64,000 bases of DNA from Bartonella sp. MM73XJBT.G (GTDB lineage: Bacteria; Pseudomonadota; Alphaproteobacteria; Rhizobiales; Rhizobiaceae): positions 62,001 through 126,000 of the forward strand of contig NZ_JAQISW010000005.1 of assembly GCF_028618435.1 (NCBI RefSeq), read 5' to 3'. Within the stretch, counting starts at the first letter, position 1, and the number at the start of each line of letters is the position of its first letter. Positions 1 through 9,584 of the stretch are shown piece by piece. The position numbers and the translations under genes are program-made. Under the pieces are notes generated by a model. The model worked only from the letters and a program-made list of their open reading frames with translations. It was not told the origin of the DNA and searched no databases.

Positions 1-39
1 AAACAAATTCAAGAAAAATTGAAATTTGGCTTGCAATAA
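1..39 (+). CDS. possible 3' end of an upstream ORF (partial)
   Basis: Frame 1 is open from the first base and stops at TAA 37-39, giving twelve codons that end in ...KFGLQ. This could be the tail of a gene that begins before the window and runs in the same direction as glyQ, about 120 bases upstream. Twelve codons are too few to identify a family, and an open frame of this length is expected by chance, so this is only a possibility. Confidence 0.2.
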   Translation, partial: KQIQEKLKFGLQ

Positions 40-159
40 ACAACGATGCTTGACCACAAGCACATGAAATAATAGACAATGATAGAGGCAGAAACTCCTT
101 TGGTTGCTGTCTGTTAGTTAAATATTAAAAAGAGTATAACGTATTAAAGAGTATAAAGT

Positions 160-1101
160 GTGAAACTGCCTGAACATCTTAATCCCAAACGTTCTTTTCA
201 GGGACTTATCTTAACTTTGCAAAATTATTGGGCTCATTATGGGTGTGCAATTTTGCAACCTTATGATATGGAGGTTGGAGCTGGAACTTTTCATCCCTCC
301 ACCACACTGCGCTCTCTGGGACCACGCCCTTGGAAAGTGGCTTACGTCCAACCTTCTCGACGCCCAACAGATGGGCGATATGGTAAAAATCCAAATCGCT
401 TACAGCACTATTATCAATTTCAAGTCCTTCTCAAACCCTCGCCCTCCAATTTACAAGAGCTTTATATTAAATCGCTACAAGCGATTGGTCTTGATACAAA
501 ACTTCATGATATCCGTTTTGTTGAAGACGATTGGGAAAGTCCAACGCTTGGAGCTTGGGGACTGGGATGGGAGTGTTGGTGTGATGGAATGGAAATTTCT
601 CAATTTACTTATTTTCAACAGGTTTGTGGCATTGAATGTGCTCCAGTTTCAGGAGAACTCACCTATGGGCTTGAACGTCTAGCAATGTATATCCAAGGGA
701 TTGATAATGTCTATGATCTTAACTTTAATGGTTTAGAGAGAGAAAATAAAATAAGTTATAAAGATATTTTTCTACAGGCAGAACAAGAATATTCATATTA
801 TAACTTCGAATTTGCTGATACAAAACTGCTCCATCAGCATTTTATCGATGCCGAACACGAATGCAATGCGCTTCTTGATGCAGGAAAACCTAATAAAGAA
901 AATGCATTCCATCGCTGTGTTTTTCCTGCCTATGATCAATGTATTAAAGCGAGCCATATCTTTAATCTTTTACAAGCACGTGGCGTTATCTCTGTAACTG
1001 AACGACAAAATTATATTCTTCGCGTTCGTGATCTCGCACGCCGTTGTGGGGAAGCCTTCTTACTCACAGAAGCTGGACAAATATATACTGGAGAAGCCTA
1101 A
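160..1101 (+). CDS. glyQ: glycine--tRNA ligase alpha subunit
   Basis: Alpha chain of the tetrameric (alpha2beta2) bacterial glycyl-tRNA synthetase, which makes glycyl-adenylate and charges tRNA-Gly in the cytoplasm together with GlyS. The 313-residue protein opens with the conserved block [12 protein letters not shown] and carries the class II aaRS-like stretches [26 protein letters not shown] and [18 protein letters not shown]. Its length matches the family (about 300 residues). The start is a GTG at 160; no ATG fits the conserved N-terminus. The stop TAA shares its last base with the ATG of glyS, so the two subunits are probably translationally coupled, which suits their fixed stoichiometry. 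Confidence 0.97.
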   Translation: MKLPEHLNPKRSFQGLILTLQNYWAHYGCAILQPYDMEVGAGTFHPSTTLRSLGPRPWKVAYVQPSRRPTDGRYGKNPNRLQHYYQFQVLLKPSPSNLQELYIKSLQAIGLDTKLHDIRFVEDDWESPTLGAWGLGWECWCDGMEISQFTYFQQVCGIECAPVSGELTYGLERLAMYIQGIDNVYDLNFNGLERENKISYKDIFLQAEQEYSYYNFEFADTKLLHQHFIDAEHECNALLDAGKPNKENAFHRCVFPAYDQCIKASHIFNLLQARGVISVTERQNYILRVRDLARRCGEAFLLTEAGQIYTGEA

Positions 1102-3323
1102 TGTCTGATCTTCTTCTTGAGCTTTTCAGTGAAGAAATCCCTGCACGTATGCAACGAAAAGCTGCTGCTGATCTTAAAAAAGCTGTTACAGATCAACTTG
1201 AGAATGCTGGATTGACCTATAAAGCTGCTCGTGAATACTGGACCCCTCGTCGGCTAACATTGGACATACGCGGACTTTCTATACGCTCAAAAGATATCCA
1301 TGAGGAACGCAAAGGTCCCAGTACAAAATCACCACAGAATGCAATTGATGGTTTTCTCCGTGCAACGGGGCTTAACGATATTTCTGAAGCGCAGATTGGA
1401 CATGATGATAAAAAAGGTGATTTTTATATTGCTAAAATTGTAAAAAAAGGCAGGGCAGCAGAAGAAATTATTGCCGATATTTTACCAGATATTATCCGCA
1501 ACTTTCCGTGGCCAAAATCTATGCGTTGGGGAAAAGATTCCACAAAAAGTGGTGCTCTAAGGTGGATTCGGCCTTTACAAAATATTCTTTGCGTCTTCGG
1601 ACCAGAAATTGGTGAAACGCATGTTATCCCGTTTACTATTGGTTCTCTTGAAAGTAACAATCTCACTTATGGTCATCGTTTTTTAAGTGACGGAAAACCA
1701 ATCCAAGTTCGCCGCTTTGATGATTATGTGATGCAACTTGAAACCCATAAAGTCATTCTGGATGCCGAAAGACGAAAGAATATTATTTTAGCGGATGCCC
1801 AAAATCTTTGTTTTGCAAACGGTTTAGAACTGGTTCAAGATAATCTCCTCTTAGAAGAAGTTACGGGTCTTGTTGAATGGCCTGTTATTCTTATGGGTGA
1901 TTTTGACAAATCATTCCTTGATATTCCTCCAGAAATTATTCGCTTGACCATTCGAGCCAATCAAAAATGTTTTGTTACCCGCAAACAAGGAGAAAAGGTA
2001 AAACTTTCTCATCACTTTATTCTCGTTTCTAATATTCTTGCCAATGATGAAGGTAAAGCAATTTCGAAAGGAAATAGTAAGGTTGTCCGTGCCCGTCTTT
2101 CGGATGCCCTCTATTTTTGGCAAACAGATCAGCGTGATTTGCCTGATATTCAATACTTGGAATCTTCTGTAAAAAAATTTGATCTTGATATAAAGAAACC
2201 TCTTGATCAAAGAATGGCGCGACTTGATCATTTAAATGTAACTTTCCATGCAAAATTAGGTACGCAAGGTGCAAGAATAGAACGCATCGCTGCACTCGCA
2301 CAAAAAATTGCTCCTTTGGTGCAAGCTGATCCTTTGTTAGCAAAACGCGCTGCAATCCTTGCAAAAGCTGATTTGCAAACGGAAATTGTCGGAGAATTTC
2401 CTGAACTGCAAGGGGTTATGGGGCAAAAATATGCTCTTCTTCAAGGGGAAAATCCTCGCGTAGCTGTCGCAATTGAAGAGCATTATAAACCTCAAGGACC
2501 AACAGATCGTCTTCCGCAAGAACCACTTGCTATAACCGTTATGCTCGCTGACAAAATTGACATGCTTGTCGGTTTTTGGCTGATTAATGAAAAACCAACC
2601 GGCTCGAAAGATCCCTATGCATTAAGACGAGCAGCTCTAGGAATTATTAGGCTTGTTCTTTCGCGGGACTGGAAAATCAATCTTATGCCACTGTTTCAGT
2701 TGGCAACGAATCTTTTCTTACAACAAAACAATAAATACGAGAGCCCTCAAAAAGGAAAACTACAATTGCAGGGTTTTCTTCCAGAAAAAACAGAGTATAT
2801 TTTATCAGATCTGTTATTCTTTTTTCATGATCGTTTAAAAATCCATCTAAAAGAGGAAGGGGTTCGCTATGATGCCCTTGAAGCTGTCTTAAATAAAGAT
2901 TCTGATGATTTTTTATTGGTTGCACGTCATGTCGAGTCTCTTATCGCTTTTATCAATACCCATGATGGAATGCAGTTTATAGCCTCTGTAAAACGTACTG
3001 CCAATATTATTGAAAATGAACTTCAAAAAAGCATAACAATAGCCAATGAAATTAATCCTGAACTCTTTATTGAGAAAGAAGAAAAGCAACTCTATCATAC
3101 AATCTGTGAAGTAGAAAGAAAAATTCTTATACCCATCAATACAACAAATTTACCATTTGCACTCGGTATTCTAACACCACTTGGAAAATTGATTGATCTA
3201 TTTTTTGAAAAGGTATTGGTGAACGATAAAAAAACTGATGTTCGTGCGAACCGTCTTGCTCTTCTCAAACGTACTCACACAATTACACAAGCGGTTGCAG
3301 ACTTCTCAAAGCTTGTCCTTTAA
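1101..3323 (+). CDS. glyS: glycine--tRNA ligase beta subunit
   Basis: Beta chain of bacterial glycyl-tRNA synthetase, 740 residues, needed for tRNA recognition and for activity of the alpha chain. The N-terminus [15 protein letters not shown] is typical of the family (LLLE-x-x-x-EELPA) and fixes the start at the ATG that overlaps the glyQ stop by one base; the frame stays open upstream only inside glyQ. The middle contains the HD-like segment KADLQTEIVGEFPELQG and the block GSKDPYALRRAALG, both characteristic of GlyS. The C-terminal part, ANRLALLKRTH, resembles the anticodon-binding DALR-like region. At 740 residues it is slightly longer than the roughly 690 common elsewhere. No frameshift is seen. 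Confidence 0.97.
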   Translation: MSDLLLELFSEEIPARMQRKAAADLKKAVTDQLENAGLTYKAAREYWTPRRLTLDIRGLSIRSKDIHEERKGPSTKSPQNAIDGFLRATGLNDISEAQIGHDDKKGDFYIAKIVKKGRAAEEIIADILPDIIRNFPWPKSMRWGKDSTKSGALRWIRPLQNILCVFGPEIGETHVIPFTIGSLESNNLTYGHRFLSDGKPIQVRRFDDYVMQLETHKVILDAERRKNIILADAQNLCFANGLELVQDNLLLEEVTGLVEWPVILMGDFDKSFLDIPPEIIRLTIRANQKCFVTRKQGEKVKLSHHFILVSNILANDEGKAISKGNSKVVRARLSDALYFWQTDQRDLPDIQYLESSVKKFDLDIKKPLDQRMARLDHLNVTFHAKLGTQGARIERIAALAQKIAPLVQADPLLAKRAAILAKADLQTEIVGEFPELQGVMGQKYALLQGENPRVAVAIEEHYKPQGPTDRLPQEPLAITVMLADKIDMLVGFWLINEKPTGSKDPYALRRAALGIIRLVLSRDWKINLMPLFQLATNLFLQQNNKYESPQKGKLQLQGFLPEKTEYILSDLLFFFHDRLKIHLKEEGVRYDALEAVLNKDSDDFLLVARHVESLIAFINTHDGMQFIASVKRTANIIENELQKSITIANEINPELFIEKEEKQLYHTICEVERKILIPINTTNLPFALGILTPLGKLIDLFFEKVLVNDKKTDVRANRLALLKRTHTITQAVADFSKLVL

Positions 3324-3796
3324 AACTAAAATATCCTATGAACTGATAAAAATAATAAAGATAAATTTTTTCTTTTTTTATTAATAACTATTTCAAAACA
3401 CTATAATGATTGATTAAAAAATTGAATAAATCATCAAGAAAAAATATTGATTTATAACCATTAACTTATCGCTTTTCCACATTCAATGAGGATGTAGGAT
3501 AAAAATCTTTTACTTTACACTCCCCCATCATGAGTCATAACCGTCTTTATAAGAGGGGTTAACATATAGATAAAAAAGATTCTTAAAAAATGAGAAATGC
3601 TTTTTTCATAAAACTTCTAAACATAAAAGCAGTTACTCAATACAAAAAGCACCACAATATCTTAACGGATAACACAATAACAGTCTCATCTAGAAAGTAC
3701 GGCCCTCTAAGCTTAATGCATAACAAAGTTAAGATTAAAATTTAATAAACCTTTTTTAAAGTTATAATTTACTGTATTTACATATATTTTTTACTA
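3324..3796. other. intergenic, AT-rich, no gene seen
   Basis: About 470 bases between glyS and the first decayed accessory gene. It is very AT-rich, has no ORF with a plausible ribosome binding site and no convincing T-tailed hairpin directly after glyS. It marks the border between conserved backbone and the first accessory island. Confidence 0.5.
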
Positions 3797-4212
3797 TTAG
3801 GGATTCTCGAATAAAAGTTGAGGAATAGGATTTTGCAATATACCTTTATAGAACGCCTCTTTTTTCACCGAATTTCTCCAAATTTTTTTTAATCTTGCTA
3901 CATCCTGTTGTAAAAAATTGTCTAAGTTTCTAACAAACATGCCAACAGCTTCACGTCTAAATGAATCAGAAGGTTTGATTGTAAAACTCTTTCGACAAGC
4001 ATAGCTTCTTTTCTTAACAGTGAAGCAGTAGCTTTATCTAAGCAATAAAGCTCTACGATCTTGTCTTCCATACCAACCAGTACAGATTTCTTGCCAATCT
4101 CAATTGAAGACAAAAACGCTACAGATATCCCTAATTTCTTAGCTATATCTAAGAGACGTTCTGAGTGATCAATCCGAAGTTTACGTAAGATTTTACCAAA
4201 AGATGTAACCAT
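3797..4212 (-). pseudogene. XRE-family helix-turn-helix regulator, frameshifted
   Basis: The N-terminal part (ATG at 4212) reads FGKILRKLRIDHSERLLDIAKKLGISVAFLSSIE, with the two helices and turn of an XRE/Cro-type DNA-binding domain in residues 5-60. After about residue 69 (near 4005) this frame runs into a short unrelated tail ending at 3922. A one-base shift there opens a second frame that continues as CRKSFTIKPSDSFRREAVGMF and ends in QLLFENP with TAA at 3797-3799. The two pieces give one protein of about 138 residues, the usual size for phage and plasmid regulators of this kind. The break makes the full-length product unlikely, though the intact DNA-binding half could still be made. Its start overlaps the primase fragment. 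Confidence 0.7.
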
Positions 4213-4496
4213 ATAAAAAGTCCTGTTAGAGAAGAAATATTTCTTCTGATTCTAACAAATCTTTTCGAAACTTTCCTTATTACTAAGGCTTGTTTCCCCA
4301 GCAAGCCAATTCTTCTAAGCGCTTGTATGATCTCTCTAAAAGAGCAGCCAGCATAACAATAGAGTAAAAGACGCCCATCATGTCCATTGGCAAGAGATAA
4401 GCTAGGCAATTGATCATCATGGGCTGGATAACGGGCACTTCCATAACGCCCATACCAAACCCCACGCAAGGCATTTGTGATGCCCCGAGAATTCAT
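4149..4496 (-). pseudogene. truncated primase/Toprim-type replication protein (N-terminal fragment)
   Basis: The first roughly 68 codons read like the zinc-binding N-terminus of phage and plasmid primase/Toprim proteins: a WYGRYG...ARYPAHDD segment, then the CYAGCSFREIIQALR motif (C-x-A-G-C followed by a helix), typical of the CHC2-like region that precedes the Toprim domain. From about 4295 downward the reading changes to an unrelated basic sequence. The catalytic Toprim domain and the helicase part are missing, so the gene is cut off and non-functional. It lies between the AlpA-like gene and the XRE gene on the same strand, as replication genes do in small integrated elements. Family assignment is from motif recall only. 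Confidence 0.6.
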
Positions 4497-4602
4497 AAAA
4501 CATATTATTTTCCTGTTACTTGCGTCACAGGACGGATTTTGCTATTCATTCTTTGAGTGAAAGTGGAAAGCCTTGTCCGTTCTTACGTGACAAGGTTTTC
4601 AT

Positions 4603-4803
4603 TTATGCGACATCGTTATAACGTTGCTGTTTCGCTTGCTCTATGACATTAATCAGATCTGATTGTAACCAACGCGATAAGAAACCAAATTTTAAAGGCT
4701 TTGGTAAAGAGCCATTGGTCACATGACGGCGGAATGTTGAAACACTCATATGAAGCAATTTTGCACTTTCACGGTCTGTTAAAAGAATATCGTTTTCTGT
4801 CAT
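4603..4803 (-). CDS. AlpA-family phage transcriptional regulator (excisionase-like)
   Basis: A 66-residue protein with the MerR/AlpA-type winged helix fold: LLTDRESAKLLHMSVSTFRRHV forms the helix-turn-helix (residues 7-28, read here as two blocks) and PKPLKFGFLSRWLQSDLINVIE is the wing and following helix. AlpA proteins activate or accompany excision of P4-like integrases, and an integrase gene of that type lies directly upstream on the same strand. The ATG at 4803 is preceded on the minus strand by the ribosome binding site GAAAGGAAATT. The ORF is intact, but with its integrase partner broken it probably has no remaining job. Confidence 0.8.
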   Translation of the reverse strand: MTENDILLTDRESAKLLHMSVSTFRRHVTNGSLPKPLKFGFLSRWLQSDLINVIEQAKQQRYNDVA

Positions 4804-5012
4804 TATAATTTCCTTTCAGAGTAAAAAATGGGAATAAATCATAAGTATTTATTAACCATATTTTTGAATCATTGGAAAGGTATTTAGTCTATAAAAAACA
4901 GTATTTTATAATAGTTTTTCTGATGTGATAATTTATGAATCTAATTGAGAAAGAATGAGAGAAGAGAGAGAGAAAGTTATCCACAGATCATGGGGTATTA
5001 CACCCCATATCC
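4804..5012. other. spacer between integrase remnant and alpA-like gene
   Basis: About 200 bases without a gene. It contains a purine-rich stretch (AGAAAGAATGAGAGAAGAGAGAG) just before TTATCCACAG, a DnaA-box-like 9-mer at 4977-4986. A single box is not evidence for an origin, but an excised element could have used the region for replication control. Nothing else is visible. Confidence 0.3.
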
Positions 5013-6180
5013 TTAAGCTTGACCTGTAACATAAGCCGCCCATTTATCCATATAGACACGGCGCTGTTCTAAATAATCAGTACGACGATAGGCACGTTCT
5101 ACTTTACCCCCCACTGTATGACTTAGAATAGTTTCAGCGACCTCATAGGGGGCATCGGTTGTTTCAGCAAGCCAATCGCGTAAACTAGAGCGAAAACCAT
5201 GGGGGCAGGCATCAAGTTTATTATCTCTCATATATTGAGCCATACACTTAGCAGCAAGGGGACCCCGACCGGTTGCAGAAAAGAAAAAATCATTACGAGA
5301 AAGCAATCGTGCTTGTTTTAAAATTTCTAATGCCTCTGTTGATAAGGGCACGCGAAATTCTTTTGTTGTATCACGCTTTCCTTTCATATTCTCAGCAGGA
5401 ATTGTCCATATATCCCCCCTCAACTTGATCTTTATGCATATGACACAAGGAATTGGTACGAACGCCTGTAAGGATAAGCAAACGCAAAGCTAGTCGTGTT
5501 ATGTTTTGTGTTTTACAGAGTGACTGATAAAAAGCCGGCACTTCTTTCCAATCCATGGCTGGTCTATTAGTGACCTTATGACGTTGTTTACCTAAGAGAG
5601 CGCGTGCTTTTGTTACTGCTTGTAAATCAACATCCAAACCTAAGGCAGCCGCATGTTTAAGACATATATTAAGACGATTCAGTGTTTTTTTTGCTGTTGC
5701 AGCTTTTGTATGCCAAATAGGGGCAAGCGTGTTGCGTATCTCTGTTTGTGTAATCTCTGAAACGGGGAGGCAACCTAATTTAGGGAGAATATGAAGTTGT
5801 AAAGGTGAAAACCAATCCCCATTTTTACCCTCTCCTTTTAATTCAGCTTTACGACTTTCAAAAGCATCTAGAGCAATATCTTTTAAATAATGGAGATTGC
5901 TTATTGCTTCACGCTTTTGTTTATCGCGTTCTTTAATGGGGTCACGCCCTTCACGTAAAACAGAGCGCCACCCCGTTGCCAATTCACGGGCTTGTTTTAA
6001 AGAGATATCTCTTAAAGCACCCAAGCCCATTTCACTGCGGCGCCCGTAAATGGTATAACGATAAAGCCATTGAGCACCGCCATCTTTACGCTTATGAAGT
6101 AACAAGCCAGCACCATCACACTATTTACCAGCCCCCAATGTTGCAAAAGCCCTTGCATTAAGACGGTTCATAAGGACCAT
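5013..6180 (-). pseudogene. P4-type tyrosine recombinase (phage integrase), broken
   Basis: Two overlapping frames make up one integrase. The upstream frame (5392-6105) holds the N-terminal arm-binding and core-binding domains and the first catalytic arginine in LTGVRTNSL. The downstream frame (5013-5423) holds the second arginine box HGFRSSLRDW, the LSHTVG box and the nucleophile tyrosine region RAYRRTDYLEQRR. A frameshift near 5405-5425 separates them. The true start is further upstream: ATG at 6180 leads MVLMNRLNARAFATLGAGK straight into TAG (6122-6124) and then on in the same frame as CDGAGLLLHKRKDG. The family would have a tyrosine or similar residue there, so a nonsense mutation adds to the frameshift. 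The gene is dead; it marks an old integrated element. Confidence 0.88.
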
Positions 6181-6363
6181 TTTTACTTCTTTCTTATACA
6201 AATTTGATCCACACACTCATCCCGCTTGTTATATGCAAATGAGTGATTTTGATTGATTCAAGATAGACAAGTTTGAAATGAGAGAATCTTACGTTATTCG
6301 GGTCTTTAATTCCATATGAATAACGCTAGATTATCATTATAAATCAATATGTTGACTATTTAA

Positions 6364-6670
6364 CACCCCGTAGTAGAAGTCTGTGCTGTTGCTAAAAAAG
6401 ATTTATATCCAAGCGATCAGTTAGATTTTATCGGTCTTTATAAGTATTGTGCTTGGATCATGAATATTGCAGAAGCACACGCTCGCCAAGCCGTTCCTTA
6501 TGGTCTTTTAGAAAACGCGATCGTAACAGCTGAAATTAAAAAACGAACTCATTACAGTGCATAATACGAGTATTCATGAAGATCAATGGATTGCTCGTCT
6601 TCGTGCCAAACAAGACCTTTACTTCAAAAACTTCCCAGTCATGTATAAATTCCCCCCGCTATTGCTTTAA
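6364..6670 (+). pseudogene. unidentified gene remnant (phage-like)
   Basis: After TAA 6361-6363 a frame without start codon reads VVEVCAVAKKDLYPSDQ...AWIMNIAEAHARQAVPYG...VTAEIK and stops at 562-564 of the 6000s. Shifting one base in the A6 tract around 6537-6543 continues as ELITVHNTSIHEDQWIARL...DLYFKNFPVMYKF and ends at TAA 6668-6670. The amino-acid composition is protein-like in both parts and GC is higher than in the surroundings, so this looks like the back half of a real gene with one indel and no start. I do not recognise the family. Confidence 0.45.
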
Positions 6671-6882
6671 AATTCATCTTATTGTTATCATTTCTCTTAC
6701 TGCATGAGAGCCCTGAGTACAGGGATATTTTTTATTTTATCCCTTGTTATGCAATATTTCTGAATAACCTTCATATCAGAGCACGCAAATAATCTTAAAA
6801 AAACTAATAAAGCGAGGTAAAAATGCTCGTCTTATAACGATGAAATAACCATAAGCTATTAAAAAAACAGCCCTCAGGTGCA

Positions 6883-7380
6883 TCAACCTAAATAGTTTAC
6901 AATTGAGCCTACAATTCCCATAAAAGATGCAGCAGCACCTATTACATCGCCGACACATAAAGAAACAACTAATGCAAAAGAACATGCCCCAGCCCACAGG
7001 ACATTAAAGCCCTTCATCATGTCAAAATTAAACCCAGAAAAGAAATTACATTTGCGTTTGCTTTGGTCTTTACATGGATCTTTATCTTGGTCTTTATCTT
7101 GGTCTTTATCTTGGTCTTTATCTTGGTCTTTACCCATTATACCTTTCACAAAAGACAATCCATTTTGTCCTTCAACTTCATGGATAACAGCCTTATTTAC
7201 TGCTTCAGTAACGACTTTTTTTTCCAGTGTTGTAACAATTTTTTCTAGTGTTGCATTAATTCCCACCTCTTGAAATTGATTTTGCACAAAATTTGTACTC
7301 CCCTCCACAGTTTGTACAAAAAAAAGAATAAATACTGTAAAAATAAATGAATACACACGATTTTCAAATATTTTAAACAT
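6883..7380 (-). CDS. hypothetical membrane protein with KDQD tandem repeat
   Basis: A 165-residue protein of unknown function. Residues 10-28 (YSFIFTVFILFFVQTVEG) form a signal peptide or N-terminal anchor. Residues 30-80 are an amphipathic, probably coiled-coil stretch (VQNQFQEVGINATLEKIV). Next comes a highly charged block of about four KDQD repeats, then two cysteines, and a hydrophobic C-terminus (SFALVVSLCVGDVIGAAASFMGIVG) that would span the membrane once or twice. The ATG at 7380 has AGGAG about 11 bases upstream. A broken paralogue lacking the repeat lies 580 bases away on the same strand. The KDQD block should sit between the two hydrophobic parts, exposed on one side of the membrane. 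No family is recognised. Confidence 0.6.
   Translation of the reverse strand: MFKIFENRVYSFIFTVFILFFVQTVEGSTNFVQNQFQEVGINATLEKIVTTLEKKVVTEAVNKAVIHEVEGQNGLSFVKGIMGKDQDKDQDKDQDKDQDKDPCKDQSKRKCNFFSGFNFDMMKGFNVLWAGACSFALVVSLCVGDVIGAAASFMGIVGSIVNYLG
7081..7128. repeat. 12-bp tandem repeat (four perfect copies) encoding KDQD
   Basis: On the plus strand TTTATCTTGGTC is repeated four times without a mismatch, with a degenerate copy (TTTACATGGATC) just before it at 7069-7080. Inside the gene it is read on the minus strand as Lys-Asp-Gln-Asp. The unit is a multiple of three, so copy-number change by slippage would lengthen or shorten the charged linker without shifting the frame. Confidence 0.9.
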
Positions 7381-7959
7381 GGCTTTCTTTGCTCCTATTT
7401 TTATTTACTAAAAAGTAAATTAATAAAAGTAAAATAATATTTCAAAACATAATAAAAATAAAAATTATATATATTTTTTAAAATTTAATAATAATGAAAT
7501 ATTATATATCATGTATTATCATATTATATATTATATGTAAATAAATAAAAAATTATTAAATTTAACTATAAAATATTATATATATAATTTTTATAGATAA
7601 TTAATTAAAATTATAATATTTATTACTTTATATTTTATAATATAACTTATTAATAATATTAATAAAGTTTATTGTAAATAAAAATATAAATAAATATATA
7701 ATTATTAAATGAGAATTTAAACAAGATAATATTTTGAAAAAATCATTATAAATTGCAAAAAGAAGCCATAAAGATCCTTATCTTTATTTTCAAATAAAAA
7801 ACATTAACGAAATAATTCTTAAGTTTTACCGATATATAAAAACATTTCGCAGTATTTTAAAAAAGGAAAAAACCCATTAAAAAGTTTTTAACCTTAATAA
7901 TGCGAACAAAAATACATTTATTATTAAAAAAATAATTTATATCTCCAATACAGAATAAA
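7381..7959. other. extremely AT-rich spacer
   Basis: About 580 bases between the KDQD-repeat gene and its broken paralogue. Bases 7400-7740 are almost pure A and T with repeated TATAT and TTATA runs. No ORF with codon-like composition is visible on either strand. The composition would favour promoters and DNA bending, but no specific site can be supported. Confidence 0.5.
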
Positions 7960-8301
7960 CTATTTGAAACTGAGTGTAAAAAATAATCTAAAAATAGCTA
8001 GAACTGTACCAATGAAATCCCCAACGGATAAAGAAGCAAGAACTGATACAACACCTATCCCCTCAAAAGCTACCCTTGAAAATACAGCAGCTTTTTCAAC
8101 TTTCCCAAAAGCAAATCCATTCTGTTCTTCAATACCATGAATAACAGCCTTATCTACCGCTTTAGTAATGACTCTTTTTTCCAGTGTTGCACCAATTCTT
8201 ACTTCTTGAAATCGATTTTGTACAAAAGTCGCATTCCCTTTTACAGTTTTTACAGCAAAAAGAATAAATTAAAACATATGATTTTTAAATATTTTAAACA
8301 C
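7960..8301 (-). pseudogene. paralogue of the KDQD-repeat membrane protein, with a nonsense codon
   Basis: Read from GTG 8301 the frame starts VFKIFKNHMF, hits TAA at codon 11, then continues in the same frame to TAG 7960-7962. After the stop it reads VKTVKGNATFVQNRFQEVR, AVDKAVIHGIEEQNGFAFGK and ends in a hydrophobic SLSVGDFIGTVLAIF tail. These blocks match the intact gene at 6883-7380 (FVQNQFQEV, NKAVIHEVEGQNG, SLCVGDVIG) one for one, but the KDQD repeat and cysteine region are absent. GAGGAG lies upstream of the GTG as in the intact copy. So this is a tandem duplicate, truncated in its signal region by a short deletion plus the stop. Confidence 0.75.
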
Positions 8302-8822
8302 AGCTTTTTTCTCCTCTTTTTTTCACTGAAAAAAATAAAAGAATATTCATATATATATATAAAGCAAAAATTATATTTAATAAATTATACACAAAACTAT
8401 CTATTATAGAGATAAAACATTATATATTATATGTAAATATATAATTTTAAATTATACAATATATTAACAATATAAAATAACATTTATAATATATTTACTT
8501 AAGAAAATTTATTAAAAACGAATATAAATATAATTGATTATTGTCTCACATGACGCCAAAATCTATCAAATTAAACTTTGTCTCTATCCCCTATTACACA
8601 ACAACGAACCTCTATTCCATTAAAAGCGACGTTGACTTTTTTCAATTAAAGCTTCACTTTTTAAACTAAAGTCCTCATTGTTATAGAATCCTATTTATAG
8701 CTTCATATATATGATATAAAAATAAGTCTGTTTGCGTTTCTCGTATAGATAGATTAAATAGTGGCTCTAACGCCTTTCTTTATCACTTTGTCTCTGTTAA
8801 CTTCTTTTTTTGGCAATAATTT
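8302..8822. other. AT-rich spacer, no gene seen
   Basis: About 520 bases. The first 230 are again nearly pure AT (TATATATATATAAAG, ATTATATATTATATG). The second half has ordinary composition and short open frames, none with a ribosome binding site or recognisable content. Confidence 0.45.
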
Positions 8823-9371
8823 ATGGTATCTAACACGCTTTTTCTCACTCTTTTACCTTTAGATGCTTACGAATATCATGGAGATCACCTTCCCTTTGAA
8901 ACCGACTGGATTATTGCTGAAGCCTTTGCAAAAGCGCTCATTTTACAAACAAAAGAACAATTTTGTATCGTACTTTTACCAGTTGAAAAAAATTGGTTAT
9001 TCTGTAAAACACATGGATGTTACAGAAACACAAGTCTCACTTTTTCTGAGGCTATTAAGCGATGGATAAATATTGGTAAAAATTCCTATCATAAAGGGAT
9101 CAACAGTTTTCTTCTTCTCAATGCTCATGGAGGCAATTCACCTTTAATGAGTATTGTCATCACCAAGTTACAGAGGCGCTTTTCAATACTCGCTATTGCA
9201 ACCAGCTGGAGTCGTTTTGATCTACCACAAGGTCTCGCAGAGCCTTCTCAACAGCATTTTGATACCTATGGAGGTTTTATTAAAACCTCTCTTGAGCTGT
9301 GTTCGTTTAACCAACGTTCAGTGCGCCTCTCACATGTGCTTTTACTTCAAGAATCGCTCCCATATCCATAA
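8823..9371 (+). pseudogene. creatininase-family amidohydrolase, degenerate
   Basis: The 182-residue frame carries the first metal-binding block of creatininase/MftE-type hydrolases as YEYHGDHLPFETD (Glu, His, Asp ligands kept) and the second as NAHGGN. The third block, normally D-x-H-A-G-x-x-E-T-S, has become DTYGGFIKTS: the histidine and the metal-ligand glutamate are both replaced. The protein is also short (family about 240-260 residues) and ends just after this block in a composition change; the downstream DNA gives no recognisable C-terminus. Such enzymes hydrolyse cyclic or aryl amides with two divalent metals. The missing ligand argues that this copy is inactive, although the ORF itself is unbroken. 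Confidence 0.6.
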
Positions 9372-9584
9372 AGATAAATACAGTAGCAAAACTTCTATCC
9401 TTTTCGCAACAATCCGATATCCCCAAACTATTACCCGTTCTTGTAAAGGTTTCTTAAATTTATCGAAAATTTACTTCTTTTCACCAATCATCAACATGAG
9501 AGTTACCCAAAACACACTACCGAATATCCCTACCACGCTTAACTGTTTACTTAGCGCCTCCAAACACTTTTTAAGGAATTTAAT

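Noticed and set aside
4977-4986. DnaA box as sign of a replication origin
   Set aside because: Only one TTATCCACA-type 9-mer is seen and no repeats or unwinding region accompany it; a single match occurs by chance.
7081-7128. Possible CRISPR array (regular 12-bp units)
   Set aside because: The copies are directly adjacent without spacers, are only 12 bases long and lie in frame inside a coding region. It is a tandem codon repeat.
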